DNA of 64,000 nucleotides, taken from Bradyrhizobium nitroreducens (GTDB lineage: Bacteria > Pseudomonadota > Alphaproteobacteria > Rhizobiales > Xanthobacteraceae). Below, piece by piece: positions 33,402 to 42,541 of the stretch. Position numbers and translations under genes: made by a program. The notes below the pieces were generated by a model. The model saw nothing but the letters and a program-made list of their open reading frames with translations. It searched no databases and had not been told where the DNA came from. Each line of letters begins with the position of its first letter. Position 1 is the stretch's first letter. The stretch lies in NCBI RefSeq assembly GCF_002776695.1, contig NZ_LFJC01000003.1:7738457-7802456 (forward strand). Reading direction: 5' to 3'.

Positions 33402-35120
33402 ATGACGACATTTTTGGAAGCGCGCGCGTTTCTGCTGGATCACCGCACGGACTACGAGGCCGCGGTCAAAGGCTTTCGCTGGCCCGATCCGGTTCCCTTC
33501 AACTGGGCGCTCGACTGGTTCGACGCCGAGCTGGCGGCGAGCGCGGAGAGCAGGGATCGCCCCGCGCTCTGGATCGTCGACGCTGCGCAGGACCGGCAGA
33601 CGAAGCTGTCATTCGCGGCGCTCTCGAAGCGCTCGAACCAGGTCGCGAACTTCCTCCGTGCGCAGGGCCTGACCCGCGGCGATCATCTCCTGCTGCTGCT
33701 CGGCAATGTGGTTCCGTTGTGGGAGACCATGCTGGCGGCGATGAAGCTCGGCGTCGTCGTGATTCCCGCGACTACGCTGCTCACCGCGGACGAGCTGCGC
33801 GATCGCCTCGATCGCGGCAGGGCGAGGGCGGTTGTCGCTGCCGAGGATCAGGTGGCGAAATTCGCAAGCCTCGGTGCCGAGGGCATCGTTCGCATCGTGG
33901 ACGGCACCGCCTCCGACGGATGGCTGTCATACAATGAAGCCGCGAAGGCCTCCGAAAGTTTCGCGGCTGATGGTGCGACCAATGCCGACGACCCGATGTT
34001 GCTCTATTTCACCTCGGGCACCACGGCGAAACCAAAGCTGGTCCGGCACAGCCAGCGCAGCTATCCCGTCGGCCATCTCTCCACCATGTACTGGATCGGG
34101 CTGAAGCCCGGCGATGTGCATCTCAACATCTCCTCGCCCGGCTGGGCCAAGCACGCCTGGAGCTGCTTCTTCGCGCCGTGGAATGCGGGTGCGACCGTGT
34201 TCGTGGTCAACCAGCCGCGCTTCGATGCGAAGGGCCTGCTCGCCACCATCGGCCGCTGCGGCGTCACCACGCTGTGCGCGCCGCCGACGGTGTGGCGGCT
34301 GTTCATCCAGGAGAACCTTGCTTCGTTCAAGGTGGCGCTGCGCGAGGTCTGCGGCGCCGGCGAGCCGCTGAACCCTGAAGTGATCGACCAGGTGCGGGCG
34401 GCGTGGGGCCTCACCATCCGTGACGGCTACGGCCAGACCGAAACCACGGCGCTCGCCGGCAACTCGCCGGGCCAGAAGATCAAGATCGGCTCGATGGGCC
34501 GGCCGCTGCCGGGCTATCGCGTGCAGATCAGCGACGCCGACGGCCATCCCGCCAGGGAAGGCGAGGTCACACTGGTGCTCGGCTCGGAGCGGCCCGCAGG
34601 TCTGATGCAGGGCTATCAGGGCGACGACGGCAAGCTGTCCGGCGCCGAGGGCGAGCTCTATCGCAGCGGCGATGTCGTGTTCGAGGACGACGAGGGCTAT
34701 CTCACCTTCGTCGGCCGTTCCGACGACGTCTTCAAGTCATCCGATTACCGCATCAGCCCGTTCGAGCTCGAGAGCGTGCTGCTCGAGCACGAGCTCGTCG
34801 CGGAGGCCGCGGTCGTGCCGAGTCCGGATCCGATCCGTCTTGCGATCCCCAAGGCGTTCGTGCTGCTGACCTCCGGCACGGAGCGGACGCCGGAGACGGC
34901 GCTTTCCATCTTCAGGCACCTGCATACGCGGCTTGCGCCGTTCAAGCGCATCCGCCGTCTCGAAATTGTCACCGAACTGCCGAAGACGATCTCTGGCAAA
35001 ATCCGTCGCGTGCAGCTACGACGGCTCGAACGCGACGACGATCGCGAGGATCCCCTGCGCGGCCGCGAATTCCGCGAGGAGGATTTTCCGGAGTTTTCGA
35101 AAACACGGAGCGAGACCTAA
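33402..35120 (+). CDS. AMP-forming acyl-CoA synthetase
   Basis: 572-residue ANL-family ligase from ATG 33402; the frame begins earlier inside the palindromic repeat but that part is not coding-like. The AMP-binding P-loop is MLLYFTSGTTAKPKLVRHS, then DGYGQTET (about residue 348) and YRSGDVVFEDDEGYLTFVGRSDDVFKSSDYRISP with the hinge Asp; the terminal Lys of KTISGKIRR is the adenylation lysine. The N terminus (PVPFNWALDWFDAEL) resembles medium-chain and propionate-type synthetases (acyl-CoA synthetase, acetyl-CoA synthetase-like). A MaoC dehydratase starts directly at its stop, then SDR; acid activation feeding a CoA-ester pathway is likely. Confidence 0.93.
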   Translation: MTTFLEARAFLLDHRTDYEAAVKGFRWPDPVPFNWALDWFDAELAASAESRDRPALWIVDAAQDRQTKLSFAALSKRSNQVANFLRAQGLTRGDHLLLLLGNVVPLWETMLAAMKLGVVVIPATTLLTADELRDRLDRGRARAVVAAEDQVAKFASLGAEGIVRIVDGTASDGWLSYNEAAKASESFAADGATNADDPMLLYFTSGTTAKPKLVRHSQRSYPVGHLSTMYWIGLKPGDVHLNISSPGWAKHAWSCFFAPWNAGATVFVVNQPRFDAKGLLATIGRCGVTTLCAPPTVWRLFIQENLASFKVALREVCGAGEPLNPEVIDQVRAAWGLTIRDGYGQTETTALAGNSPGQKIKIGSMGRPLPGYRVQISDADGHPAREGEVTLVLGSERPAGLMQGYQGDDGKLSGAEGELYRSGDVVFEDDEGYLTFVGRSDDVFKSSDYRISPFELESVLLEHELVAEAAVVPSPDPIRLAIPKAFVLLTSGTERTPETALSIFRHLHTRLAPFKRIRRLEIVTELPKTISGKIRRVQLRRLERDDDREDPLRGREFREEDFPEFSKTRSET

Positions 35121-35597
35121 GTGAACCAAATCTGGAAGTCGCCGCCGATCACGCTTCAGGCCTATCAGGCCCTGGTCGGCAAGGAGATCGGCGTGTCGTC
35201 GTGGCATCTGATCGACCAGCCCCGCATCAACGCCTTTGCCGACGACACCGAGGATCACCAGTTCATCCACGTCGATCCCGAGCGCGCCAAGGAAACCTCG
35301 TTCGGCACCACCATCGCCCACGGCTTTCTGACGATGTCGATGTTGTCGGTGATGTCCTATGAAGTGATGCCGGCGATCGCAGGCACCACGATGGGCGTCA
35401 ATTACGGCTTCGACAAGCTGCGCTTCATCTCGCCGGTTCGTTCGGGCAAGCGCGTCCGCGGCCGCTTCGTGTTGGCGGAGGCCAAGCTGCGCAAGCCGAA
35501 CGAGTTGCAGTCCCGCACCAACGTCACGGTCGAGATCGAAGGCGAGGACAAGCCGGCGCTGGTCGCGGAGTGGCTGGGCCTGATCTATTTCGCTTGA
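35121..35597 (+). CDS. MaoC-family enoyl-CoA hydratase-like protein
   Basis: 158-residue single hot-dog MaoC dehydratase, GTG start 35121 immediately after the preceding stop. The hydratase-2 motif is complete: FADDTEDHQFIHVDPERA provides the catalytic Asp and His, followed by GTTIAHGFLTMSML. It resembles PhaJ/NodN-type (R)-enoyl-CoA hydratases. Contiguity with the acyl-CoA synthetase suggests it acts on the ester that enzyme makes. Downstream is a 236-bp gap filled mostly by a palindromic repeat, then an SDR. Substrate chain length is not deducible. Confidence 0.92.
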   Translation: MNQIWKSPPITLQAYQALVGKEIGVSSWHLIDQPRINAFADDTEDHQFIHVDPERAKETSFGTTIAHGFLTMSMLSVMSYEVMPAIAGTTMGVNYGFDKLRFISPVRSGKRVRGRFVLAEAKLRKPNELQSRTNVTVEIEGEDKPALVAEWLGLIYFA

Positions 35598-35670
35598 TAC
35601 CGCGCGTCGTTCCCGGGCTTGACCCGGCAACCCATCGCTGCTCAAAAGCTGACCAAATCTCTCGCGGAGC

Positions 35671-35812
35671 GCTCTCACCCTCTCCCCTTGTGGGAGAGGG
35701 TGGCTTCGCGGAACGCGAAGCCGGGTGAGGGGTCTCTCTCCGCGAGCGCATCTGTTGCGAGAGACCCCTCATCCGGCGCTTCGCGCCACCTTCTCCCACA
35801 GGGGGAGAAGGA
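35671..35812. repeat. Extragenic palindrome, CCTCTCCC...GGGAGAGG family
   Basis: Two hairpins (CCCTCTCCCCTTGTGGGAGAGGG on the left, CCTTCTCCCACAGGGGGAGAAGG on the right) are themselves near-complements, with GGGTGAGGGGTCTCTC against GAGAGACCCCTCATCC between them. The element ends 22 bp before the SDR start codon and could affect its translation. Confidence 0.85.
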
Positions 35813-35833
35813 AGAAGAGGCAGGAACTGCACA

Positions 35834-36751
35834 ATGGCAATCAGGTTCGACGGACGCGTCGCCATCGTCACCGGCGCGGGCAATGGTCTCGGCAAGGCGC
35901 ATGCGCTGGGGCTGGCCAGCCGCGGCGCCAAGGTCGTGGTCAACGATTTTGGCGGCGCGCGTGATGGCACCGGCGGCTCGCTGTCCCCGGCCGAGGCCGT
36001 GGTCGAGGAGATCCGCAAAGCCGGCGGCACCGCGATGGCCGACGGCGCCGACGTCTCCAACTTCGAGCAGGTCACCGCCATGGTCGAACGCGCCACCAGG
36101 GAGTGGGGCAGCGTCGATCTGATGTGCGCCAATGCCGGCATCCTGCGCGACAAGTCGTTCGGCAAGATGGAAGCCGCCGATTTTCAGAAGGTACTCGACG
36201 TGCATCTCGTCGGCACCTTCTATTGCTGCAAGGCGGCCTGGGCCGGCATGCGCGACCGCAACTACGGCCGCATCGTGCTGACGACGTCGTCCTCCGGCCT
36301 CTACGGTAATTTCGGCCAGGCCAATTACGGCGCGGCCAAGTCCGGCATGGTCGGCCTGATGAACGTGCTCGCCGAAGAGGGGCGCAAGAACAACATCCGC
36401 GTCAACATCATCTCGCCGACGGCGGCGACCCGCATGACCGAGGAGCTGCTGCCGCCGCAGGCGCTGCAGCTGATGAAGCCGAACGCGATCACGCCCGCGG
36501 TCGAGTACATGCTCAGCGAGGATGCGCCGACCCGCACCATCATGGGCGCCGGTGCCGGCTCGTTCGCGGTGATCAAGATCCTGGAGAGCGAAGGCATCAA
36601 CCTGCCGGAATCCGAATGGACGCCGGACGCGGTCGCTGCGCATTTCGCGGAGATCAGCGACATGTCGAAGGCGAAGGCGCTGACCGGCGCGTTCGAGCAG
36701 ACCCAGAGATACGTGGCGCAGGCCGCGGCGCGGGCGGGGATCAAGCTCTGA
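35834..36751 (+). CDS. Short-chain dehydrogenase, 17beta-HSD4 / MFE-2-like
   Basis: 305 residues. The NAD(P) loop VAIVTGAGNGLGKAHALGLASRGAKVVVNDFGG (motif TGAGNGLG) with the DFGG acidic end favours NAD+. DLMCANAGILRDKSF is the NAG motif, and Ser, Tyr and Lys come from TTSSSG and YGAAK (YxxxK). The overall pattern, including the insertion DGTGGSLSPAEAVVEEI, matches the (3R)-hydroxyacyl-CoA dehydrogenase unit of peroxisomal MFE-2. That fits with the upstream MaoC (R)-hydratase. Its stop overlaps the likely CTG start of the following flavoprotein. Confidence 0.93.
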   Translation: MAIRFDGRVAIVTGAGNGLGKAHALGLASRGAKVVVNDFGGARDGTGGSLSPAEAVVEEIRKAGGTAMADGADVSNFEQVTAMVERATREWGSVDLMCANAGILRDKSFGKMEAADFQKVLDVHLVGTFYCCKAAWAGMRDRNYGRIVLTTSSSGLYGNFGQANYGAAKSGMVGLMNVLAEEGRKNNIRVNIISPTAATRMTEELLPPQALQLMKPNAITPAVEYMLSEDAPTRTIMGAGAGSFAVIKILESEGINLPESEWTPDAVAAHFAEISDMSKAKALTGAFEQTQRYVAQAAARAGIKL

Positions 36752-37968
36752 CCGACGTTGCCGTCATCGGTGCCGGTCCCGCCGGGCTGATGGCGGCGGA
36801 GGTGCTGGCGCAGGGCGGCGCGCGCGTCACCGTGTACGACGCCATGCCGTCCGCGGGCCGCAAATTCCTGATGGCGGGCCGGGGCGGGCTCAATCTCACC
36901 CACAGCGAGCCGCTGCCGCAGTTCATGGCGCGGTACCGCGAGGCGGCACCGAAGCTGCAAGCCGCGATCGAGGCCTTTTCGCCGGATGCGCTGCGGGCCT
37001 GGAGCGAGGCGCTGGGCGAGCCGACCTTCGTCGGCAGCAGCGGGCGCGTGTTTCCGAAAGCGTTCAAGGCCTCGCCGTTGCTGCGCGCCTGGCTGCGGCG
37101 GCTCGATGCGGCCGGCGTGAGGTTTACGTTCCGTCATCGCTGGACCGGTTGGGACGGCGAGGGGCGCTTGCTGTTTCGAACGCAGCATGGCGTGGTAGCC
37201 GTCGTTGCCGATGCGACCGTGCTCGCGCTTGGTGGTGCCAGCTGGCCGCGGCTCGGCTCAGATGGCGGCTGGGTCGAATTGCTCGCCACCAAAGGCATCG
37301 CCGTCTCAAAGCTGCGGCCGGCCAATTCCGGCTTCACGGTCGCTTGGTCAAACGTGTTCCGCGATCGTTTCGAGGGCCAGCCGCTCAAGGGCGTGGCGTT
37401 GACGATCGGCGCGCACACGGTGCGCGGCGAGGCGATGATCACGCGCAGCGGCATCGAGGGCGGGGCGATCTATGCGCTGTCGGCGGAGCTGCGCGAGGCG
37501 GTGCTGGGTCTCGGGCCGGCGACCTTGATGATCGCGTTGCGGCCTGATCTCGACGTTGCTGCGCTGACGACTCGCTTGTCGGGCACGCGCGGCAAGCAGT
37601 CGCTGGCGAACTTCCTGCGCAAGGCCGCGCAATTGTCGCCGGTCGGCATCGGCCTGATGCAGGAGGCCGCCATCGCCTCGGGGCGGCCGCTCGCGTCGCT
37701 TTCGCCGGCGGAGCTTGCGGAGCTGATCAACGCCATTCCGGTTCAGCTCACCGGCACAGCCCCGATCGAGCGCGCGATCTCGACCGCGGGCGGGATCTCG
37801 TTCGACGAGCTCGACGACCGCTTCATGTTGCGCAAGCTGCCGGGCGTGTTCGCGGCAGGCGAGATGCTGGATTGGGAGGCGCCGACCGGCGGCTACCTGC
37901 TGCAGGCCTCGTTCGCGACCGGGGCCGCCGCGGGCAGGGGCGTGTTGGCGTGGCTCAAGCGTTCATAG
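36748..37968 (+). CDS. HI0933-type flavoprotein (TIGR03862 family)
   Basis: 406 residues if translation begins at CTG 36748, which overlaps the SDR stop (CTGA); an ATG at 36616 lies deep in the SDR gene and gives a meaningless N terminus, and the next ATG (36789) would remove part of the FAD loop. The dinucleotide fold is VAVIGAGPAGLMAAEVL, with AGRKFLMAGRGGLNLTH as the HI0933 signature, and the C-terminal FAD block is GVFAAGEMLDWEAPTGGYLLQASFATG. It is a cytoplasmic FAD-dependent oxidoreductase of unknown substrate. The start is the uncertain point. Confidence 0.85.
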   Translation: MTDVAVIGAGPAGLMAAEVLAQGGARVTVYDAMPSAGRKFLMAGRGGLNLTHSEPLPQFMARYREAAPKLQAAIEAFSPDALRAWSEALGEPTFVGSSGRVFPKAFKASPLLRAWLRRLDAAGVRFTFRHRWTGWDGEGRLLFRTQHGVVAVVADATVLALGGASWPRLGSDGGWVELLATKGIAVSKLRPANSGFTVAWSNVFRDRFEGQPLKGVALTIGAHTVRGEAMITRSGIEGGAIYALSAELREAVLGLGPATLMIALRPDLDVAALTTRLSGTRGKQSLANFLRKAAQLSPVGIGLMQEAAIASGRPLASLSPAELAELINAIPVQLTGTAPIERAISTAGGISFDELDDRFMLRKLPGVFAAGEMLDWEAPTGGYLLQASFATGAAAGRGVLAWLKRS

Positions 37969-37975
37969 AATGCTG

Positions 37976-38140
37976 CCGCCCTTCGAGGGCCGCTGAAGAA
38001 GCGGCCACCTCAGGGTGACGGCTACGCGTGAGCGCCCTCTATTCTCGAGCATAGCTCAAGAGAGAGCGTCATCCTGAGGTGCGCGGCCTCCGGTGCAAAG
38101 CACCTGAGGCCGCGCCTCGAAGGATGCGCGGGCGCTCCGC
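37976..38140. repeat. Extragenic palindrome between convergent genes
   Basis: CCTTCGAGG...CACCTCAGGGTGAC on the left pairs imperfectly with GTCATCCTGAGGTG...CGCGCCTCGAAGG on the right. It fills the gap between the convergent flavoprotein and D-threonine-aldolase-like genes, and may serve as a bidirectional 3' end. Confidence 0.85.
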
Positions 38141-38145
38141 CTAGT

Positions 38146-39225
38146 CTACCGCAGCTTGCCGCGCGCCGCCACCGGCAGCGTGCCGATGATCTCCTCGCCG
38201 CGCACCATCAACACCTCGTCCATCATGTTGACGACGACGCAGACGTGGTTCGGCACGATGCGGACGACGTCGCCGACATTGGGGCGGGTGTTGCTGCGGG
38301 AGAGGTCGAGGAAGCCGTGCTCCTCGGCGAACTTGGCGATCTTGGCTTCGGGGTGCTCCAGGATCAGGCCGTGGCCGTCGAGGCCGCCGGTGTCCGAGGT
38401 CAGCGTCTTCGAGCCGGCATCGAGAATGCCGCGCTCGGGCGCGGCGCGGCTCACCACGGTCGAATAGATGTGCAGCGCGCAGTCGTCCCAGCTGGCGACG
38501 CCGGCCGCGACCTGCATGCGGTCGTTGTAGATGTAGGTGCCGAAACGGTGCTCGGTGCCGCCCTTGAGCTTGCCGATGTTGACGAGGTTCGGTGTTCCGC
38601 CGGTGGAGACGATCTTGGCATCCAGGCCGTGCGCGCGCACGCCGGCCAGAGCCTCGTCATAGAATTTCTGTGCATCGCCCCAGCCGGTCTCGGTCGGGTA
38701 GAGCATGAAGCCGGCGAATTCGAGCCCCTTGGACCCCGCGATCTCGCGCGCCAGCGCAATCGCCTCGGCCGGCGTCTCGACGCCCGCACGCTTGCGACCC
38801 GTGTCGCATTCGACCACGACCGACAGCGGGCGGCCGGACGCTGCGGCGGCTTTGGGCAGCCCCGCGACGACGGTCGAATTGTCGGCGGCGACTGTCATGT
38901 TGGTCTTGGCATTCAGCGCGCCAAGCCGCGCCATCTTCTCTTCGCCCAGCAGATTGTAGCTGATCAGGATGTCGTCGATGCCGGCATTGGCCATGATCTC
39001 GGCCTCGCCGATCTTCTGACAGGTGATGCCTTTGGCGCCGGCCGCGACCTGCATCCTGGCGATGGTCGGATTCTTGTGCGTCTTGATGTGGGGACGATTG
39101 GCGATTCCGGCCTCGTCGCAGGCCTTCTGGATGCGCGCGATGTTGCGCTCGACCTTGTCCATGTCGATGACGGCGCAGGGCGTGCCGTATTCGCGGGCGA
39201 TCTTGGCGGCGAGGGTGGTTGTCAT
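38146..39225 (-). CDS. D-threonine aldolase-like PLP enzyme (DSD1 family)
   Basis: 359-residue fold-type III PLP enzyme. The PLP-binding Lys is in RPHIKTHK at about residues 44-51, and LEFAGFMLYP and STGGTPNLV are the phosphate and substrate strands. The C-terminal VRIVPNHVCVVVNM holds the His/Cys-type metal site of D-threonine aldolases and D-serine dehydratases of this family, which cleave D-threonine to glycine and acetaldehyde or deaminate D-serine. Deciding between the two is not possible here. It lies 3 bp upstream of the ABC-F gene's stop on the same strand, so they are transcribed in series. Confidence 0.92.
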   Translation of the reverse strand: MTTTLAAKIAREYGTPCAVIDMDKVERNIARIQKACDEAGIANRPHIKTHKNPTIARMQVAAGAKGITCQKIGEAEIMANAGIDDILISYNLLGEEKMARLGALNAKTNMTVAADNSTVVAGLPKAAAASGRPLSVVVECDTGRKRAGVETPAEAIALAREIAGSKGLEFAGFMLYPTETGWGDAQKFYDEALAGVRAHGLDAKIVSTGGTPNLVNIGKLKGGTEHRFGTYIYNDRMQVAAGVASWDDCALHIYSTVVSRAAPERGILDAGSKTLTSDTGGLDGHGLILEHPEAKIAKFAEEHGFLDLSRSNTRPNVGDVVRIVPNHVCVVVNMMDEVLMVRGEEIIGTLPVAARGKLR

Positions 39226-39228
39226 GGG

Positions 39229-41040
39229 TTAGGCCTGTTCAATCTCTTCGCGGAGCATTTCAAGTTCGAGCCAGCGCTCTTCGGCGGCGGACAGTTCGTC
39301 ATGCGCCTTGGCGATGGCGGCCGAGGTATCGTCGAATTTCTTGCGATCCTTCGCATAAAGATTGGGATCGTCGAGCACGCGCTGCAGCCTGGCGATGTCG
39401 GCCTGCAACGTCTCCATCTTCTTCGGCAGCGTCTCCAGCGCGTGCTTCTCATTGAAGCTCAGCTTGCGCTTCGGCGCGGACGAGGGAGCCGCAGCACGCT
39501 CCTCCTTCTTCTCGACAGGGGCTTGCGCCTTCGCCGCCTCGCGCTTGAGGTCCGCGCCGCGTTGGGTCAGCATGTCGCTGTAGCCGCCGGCATACTCGAT
39601 CCACTTGCCGTTACCTTCAGGCGCGATCACGGAGGTGACGATGCGGTCGAGGAAGTCGCGGTCGTGGCTGATCAGGATGACGGTGCCCTCGTAGTCGCCG
39701 AGCATCTCCTCGAGCACGTCGAGGGTTTCGAGATCGAGGTCGTTGGTCGGCTCGTCAAGCACCAGGAGGTTGGACGGCTTCGCCAGCGCGCGCGCCAGCA
39801 TCAGCCGGCCGCGCTCGCCGCCGGAGAGAACTTCCACCGGGGTGCCGCGCTGCTCCTGGGCGAACAGGAAGTCCTTCATGTAGCCGACGACGTGCTTCGG
39901 CTTGCCGCCGACCATGATCTGATCGCCACGGCCGCCGGTCAGTGCCTCGGCCAGTGTCGATTTGGGATCGAGGCTTTCCCGGTGCTGGTCGAGCGTGGCT
40001 GTCTCCAGATTGGCCCCTAGCCGTACGGTGCCGGAGTCAGGCTGCATGCCGCCGGTGAGCAGATTGACCAGTGTGGTCTTGCCGGCGCCGTTCGGGCCGA
40101 TGATACCGAGCCGGTCGCCGCGCTGGATGCGGGTCGAGAAGTTCTCGACGATCTTGCGCTCGCCATAGGCCTTGGTGATCCCCTTGGCCTCGATCACCAG
40201 CTTGCCGGATTGGTCGGCTTCGCTAGCTGCGAGGCTGGCGGTGCCGGCGGTGCCGCGATAGTTGCGGCGCTGGTCGCGCAGCGCATGCAGATTGGCGAGG
40301 CGCTTGACGTTGCGCTTGCGGCGCCCGGAAACGCCATGGCGCAGCCAGTGCTCCTCGTCGACGATCTTGCGGTCGAGCTTGTGCTGGTCGCGCTCTTCCT
40401 CGGCCAGCACCTCGTCGCGCCAGGTCTCGAACGAGGCAAAGCCACGGTCGATCTGCTTGATCTTGCCGCGGTCGAGCCAGGCCGTGGAGCGCGACAGATT
40501 GGTGAGGAAGCGGCGGTCGTGGCTGATGATCACCAGTGCGCTGCGCCTGGAGTCGAGCTCCTGTTCCAGCCATTCGATGGTGGCGAGATCGAGATGGTTG
40601 GTCGGCTCGTCCAGCAGCAGAATGTCGGGCGAGGGCGCCAGCACGTAGGCCAGCGCCGCGCGCCGGGCTTCGCCGCCGGAGAGATTGTGCGGGTTCTCCT
40701 CTCCGGTGAGGCCGAGCTGCTCCAGCAGGTAGCGCGCCTGATGCTGGTCGTCGCCGGGGGCGAGCCCGGACTCGACATAGGCCAGCGTGGTCTTGTGGTC
40801 GCCGAAGTCGGGCTCCTGCGGCAGATAGCGCACGGTGGCGCCGGGCTGCACGAAGCGGGTGCCGCTATCGGGCTCGACAAGGCCGGCCGCGATTCTGAGC
40901 AGCGTCGACTTGCCCGAGCCGTTGCGGCCGATCAGGCAGACGCGTTCGGATGGAGCGACATTGAGCTCGACGCCCGACAGCAGCGGCGTGCCGCCGAAGG
41001 TCAGCCTGATGTCCTTGAGTTGGATCAGCGGGGGCGCCAT
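39229..41040 (-). CDS. ABC-F family ATPase (Uup/EttA-like)
   Basis: 603 residues from ATG 41040; upstream in-frame sequence belongs to the yaiI gene region. Two tandem ATPase domains: Walker A GRNGSGKST near 41-49 with LSGGEARRAALA and LLLDEPTNHLDL, then GPNGAGKTT, LSGGERGRLMLA and LVLDEPTNDLDL. They are joined by a basic linker, and a C-terminal coiled coil (LPKKMETLQADIARLQRVL, ELSAAEERWLELEML) indicates the Uup subgroup. ABC-F proteins bind the ribosome E-site and relieve stalling; Uup also affects DNA branch migration. The 2-bp gap to yaiI suggests one operon. Confidence 0.95.
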   Translation of the reverse strand: MAPPLIQLKDIRLTFGGTPLLSGVELNVAPSERVCLIGRNGSGKSTLLRIAAGLVEPDSGTRFVQPGATVRYLPQEPDFGDHKTTLAYVESGLAPGDDQHQARYLLEQLGLTGEENPHNLSGGEARRAALAYVLAPSPDILLLDEPTNHLDLATIEWLEQELDSRRSALVIISHDRRFLTNLSRSTAWLDRGKIKQIDRGFASFETWRDEVLAEEERDQHKLDRKIVDEEHWLRHGVSGRRKRNVKRLANLHALRDQRRNYRGTAGTASLAASEADQSGKLVIEAKGITKAYGERKIVENFSTRIQRGDRLGIIGPNGAGKTTLVNLLTGGMQPDSGTVRLGANLETATLDQHRESLDPKSTLAEALTGGRGDQIMVGGKPKHVVGYMKDFLFAQEQRGTPVEVLSGGERGRLMLARALAKPSNLLVLDEPTNDLDLETLDVLEEMLGDYEGTVILISHDRDFLDRIVTSVIAPEGNGKWIEYAGGYSDMLTQRGADLKREAAKAQAPVEKKEERAAAPSSAPKRKLSFNEKHALETLPKKMETLQADIARLQRVLDDPNLYAKDRKKFDDTSAAIAKAHDELSAAEERWLELEMLREEIEQA

Positions 41041-41042
41041 GG

Positions 41043-41534
41043 TCAGCCCTGATGTGTTGCGGCTTGGTCGGCGCGGCGGCGCTGGATCCGGCGCAGCGTC
41101 TGGTCGAGCGCCGAGAGGAAGGCGGAGCGGTCGCGCGGCGCGAATGATCTGGGGCCGCCGGTGACCTCGCCGGCCGAGCGCAAATCCGTCATCAGATTGC
41201 GTACCGCCAGCGTCATGCCGATCGATTCCTCGGTAAAGGGCTTGCCGTTCGGCGCGATCACGTCGGCGCCCGCCTTCACACAGCGGCTCGCCAGCGGGAT
41301 GTCCGAGGTCACCACGACGTCGCCCGGCCTGGCGCGCTCGGCGATCCAGTCGTCGGCCGCGTCCATGCCGCTGCCTGCGGCAATGCGCGAGATCAGCGGG
41401 TCCTGGGGCACGCGAATGAAGTTGCCGGCGACCACGCTCACGGGCACGCCGTGTCGGAGCGCCACGCGGTAAATCTCGTCCTTCACCGGACAGGCGTCGG
41501 CATCGACATAGATGCGGGTGGGGGTATCGGTCAT
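41043..41534 (-). CDS. yaiI: UPF0178 / DUF188 family protein (YaiI/YqxD)
   Basis: 163-residue protein with a PIN-like fold. RIYVDADACPVKDEIYRVA at about 7-25 is the family signature (VDADACPVK), then DDWIAERARPGDVVVTSDIPLA with the second acidic cluster, and the NLMTDLRSAGEVTGGPR block. The arrangement of Asp residues suggests a metal-dependent nuclease, but no activity is established for the family. It opens the minus-strand run yaiI, ABC-F, DTA, with a 2-bp gap to the ABC-F gene. Start ATG 41534 is well placed against the family N terminus. Confidence 0.95.
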   Translation of the reverse strand: MTDTPTRIYVDADACPVKDEIYRVALRHGVPVSVVAGNFIRVPQDPLISRIAAGSGMDAADDWIAERARPGDVVVTSDIPLASRCVKAGADVIAPNGKPFTEESIGMTLAVRNLMTDLRSAGEVTGGPRSFAPRDRSAFLSALDQTLRRIQRRRADQAATHQG

Positions 41535-41639
41535 TCCGCCGCGTGGTACCCCATTCGGGCCGCAAAGGCGAGGGGATTGACCGCTGTTCCCCGGGGCCTA
41601 CGATCGGTCCCGAAACAAGAATATGGGGAACGCCAAGCC

Positions 41640-42440
41640 ATGCCGAACCGGCTCGAAACCTACCGCGTCGAGGCCTACAACACCGCCAAACAATCCGAAA
41701 ACAAGATGCATGACGACACGGTGGCGCGCCGCTTCGGCTTTTCCGGCGGGCTGGTCCCGGGCGTCGATGTCTTCGCCTACATGATGCACGTGCCGATCGC
41801 CCGCTGGGGGCGTGATTTCCTGTCACGCGGGCTGGTCGAGGCGCGCTTCATCAAGCCGGTCTATGATGGCGAGGCCGCTGATGTCGATGCCACCGAGCAC
41901 AACGGCCTGCTGACGATCGAAGTGTTCAGCCGCACCACACTGTGCGCCACGGGGACGGCCTCGCTGCCGGCCGCTGCGCCGGCGGTGGCGCTGAGCGACT
42001 ATGTCGAGGTCCCCGCGGTCGCCGAGCGCAAGCCGGTCGATCCTGCAACGTTCGAGATGGGCAAATGGCTGGGCACGACGCCGCGCCGCTGGGCCGGGCA
42101 GGATGCGGCGGATTATCTCACCGACGTCAGGGAGACCGATCCGATCTTCGCGCGCGAAGGCTTCGGCCATCCCGGCCTGATCCAGCGCGTGATGAACCGC
42201 GTGCTGGTGGACAACACGATCCTGGGCCCGTGGATCCACGTCGGCAGCCGCATGCAGTTGCTGTCTGCGCTGCGCGCCGGCGATGAGATCGCCGCGCGGG
42301 CAAAGGTCACTGCGAACTACGAAAAGAAGGGCCACCGCTTCGTCGAGCTCGACGCACTCGTCGTCGCCAACGGCACGACGCCGATCGCGCACTGCCAGCA
42401 TACCGCGATCACCCAGCCGCGGGAGCAGGCGGCGGCGTAG
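41640..42440 (+). CDS. Hot-dog / MaoC-like protein of unknown substrate
   Basis: 266 residues from ATG 41640, before which the frame is not coding-like. The first half reads KMHDDTVARRFGFSGGLVPGVDVFAYMMHVP, a hot-dog helix with a His/Asp pattern like MaoC or FAS hydratase domains. GWARTPRRW-type sequence is absent and a second, weaker hot-dog copy follows (HPGLIQRVMNRVLVDNTILGPWIHVGSRM, then ADEIAARAKVTANYEKKGHRFVELDALVVANG). Such double-hot-dog proteins hydrate or bind CoA esters. It is divergent from yaiI over 105 bp, followed by a palindromic repeat. Confidence 0.72.
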   Translation: MPNRLETYRVEAYNTAKQSENKMHDDTVARRFGFSGGLVPGVDVFAYMMHVPIARWGRDFLSRGLVEARFIKPVYDGEAADVDATEHNGLLTIEVFSRTTLCATGTASLPAAAPAVALSDYVEVPAVAERKPVDPATFEMGKWLGTTPRRWAGQDAADYLTDVRETDPIFAREGFGHPGLIQRVMNRVLVDNTILGPWIHVGSRMQLLSALRAGDEIAARAKVTANYEKKGHRFVELDALVVANGTTPIAHCQHTAITQPREQAAA

Positions 42441-42450
42441 CACGCAGCGC

Positions 42451-42531
42451 CGTCATTCCGGGGCGGTCCACAGGACCGAACCCGGAATCTCGAGGTTCCG
42501 GGTTCGATGCTGCGCATCGCCCCGGAACGAC
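42451..42531. repeat. Extragenic palindrome, CGTCATTCCGGGGC family, copy 1
   Basis: CGTCATTCCGGGGCGG...CGAACCCGGAATC against GGTTCCGGGTTCG...GCCCCGGAACGAC. Same family as the elements at 51983-52090 and 59146-59247. Lies between two convergent genes. Confidence 0.88.
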
Positions 42532-42541
42532 AAGACGGCGC

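Noticed and set aside
38245..40020. 591-codon open frame on the plus strand
   Set aside because: Antisense to the D-threonine-aldolase-like and ABC-F genes, whose motifs are clear.
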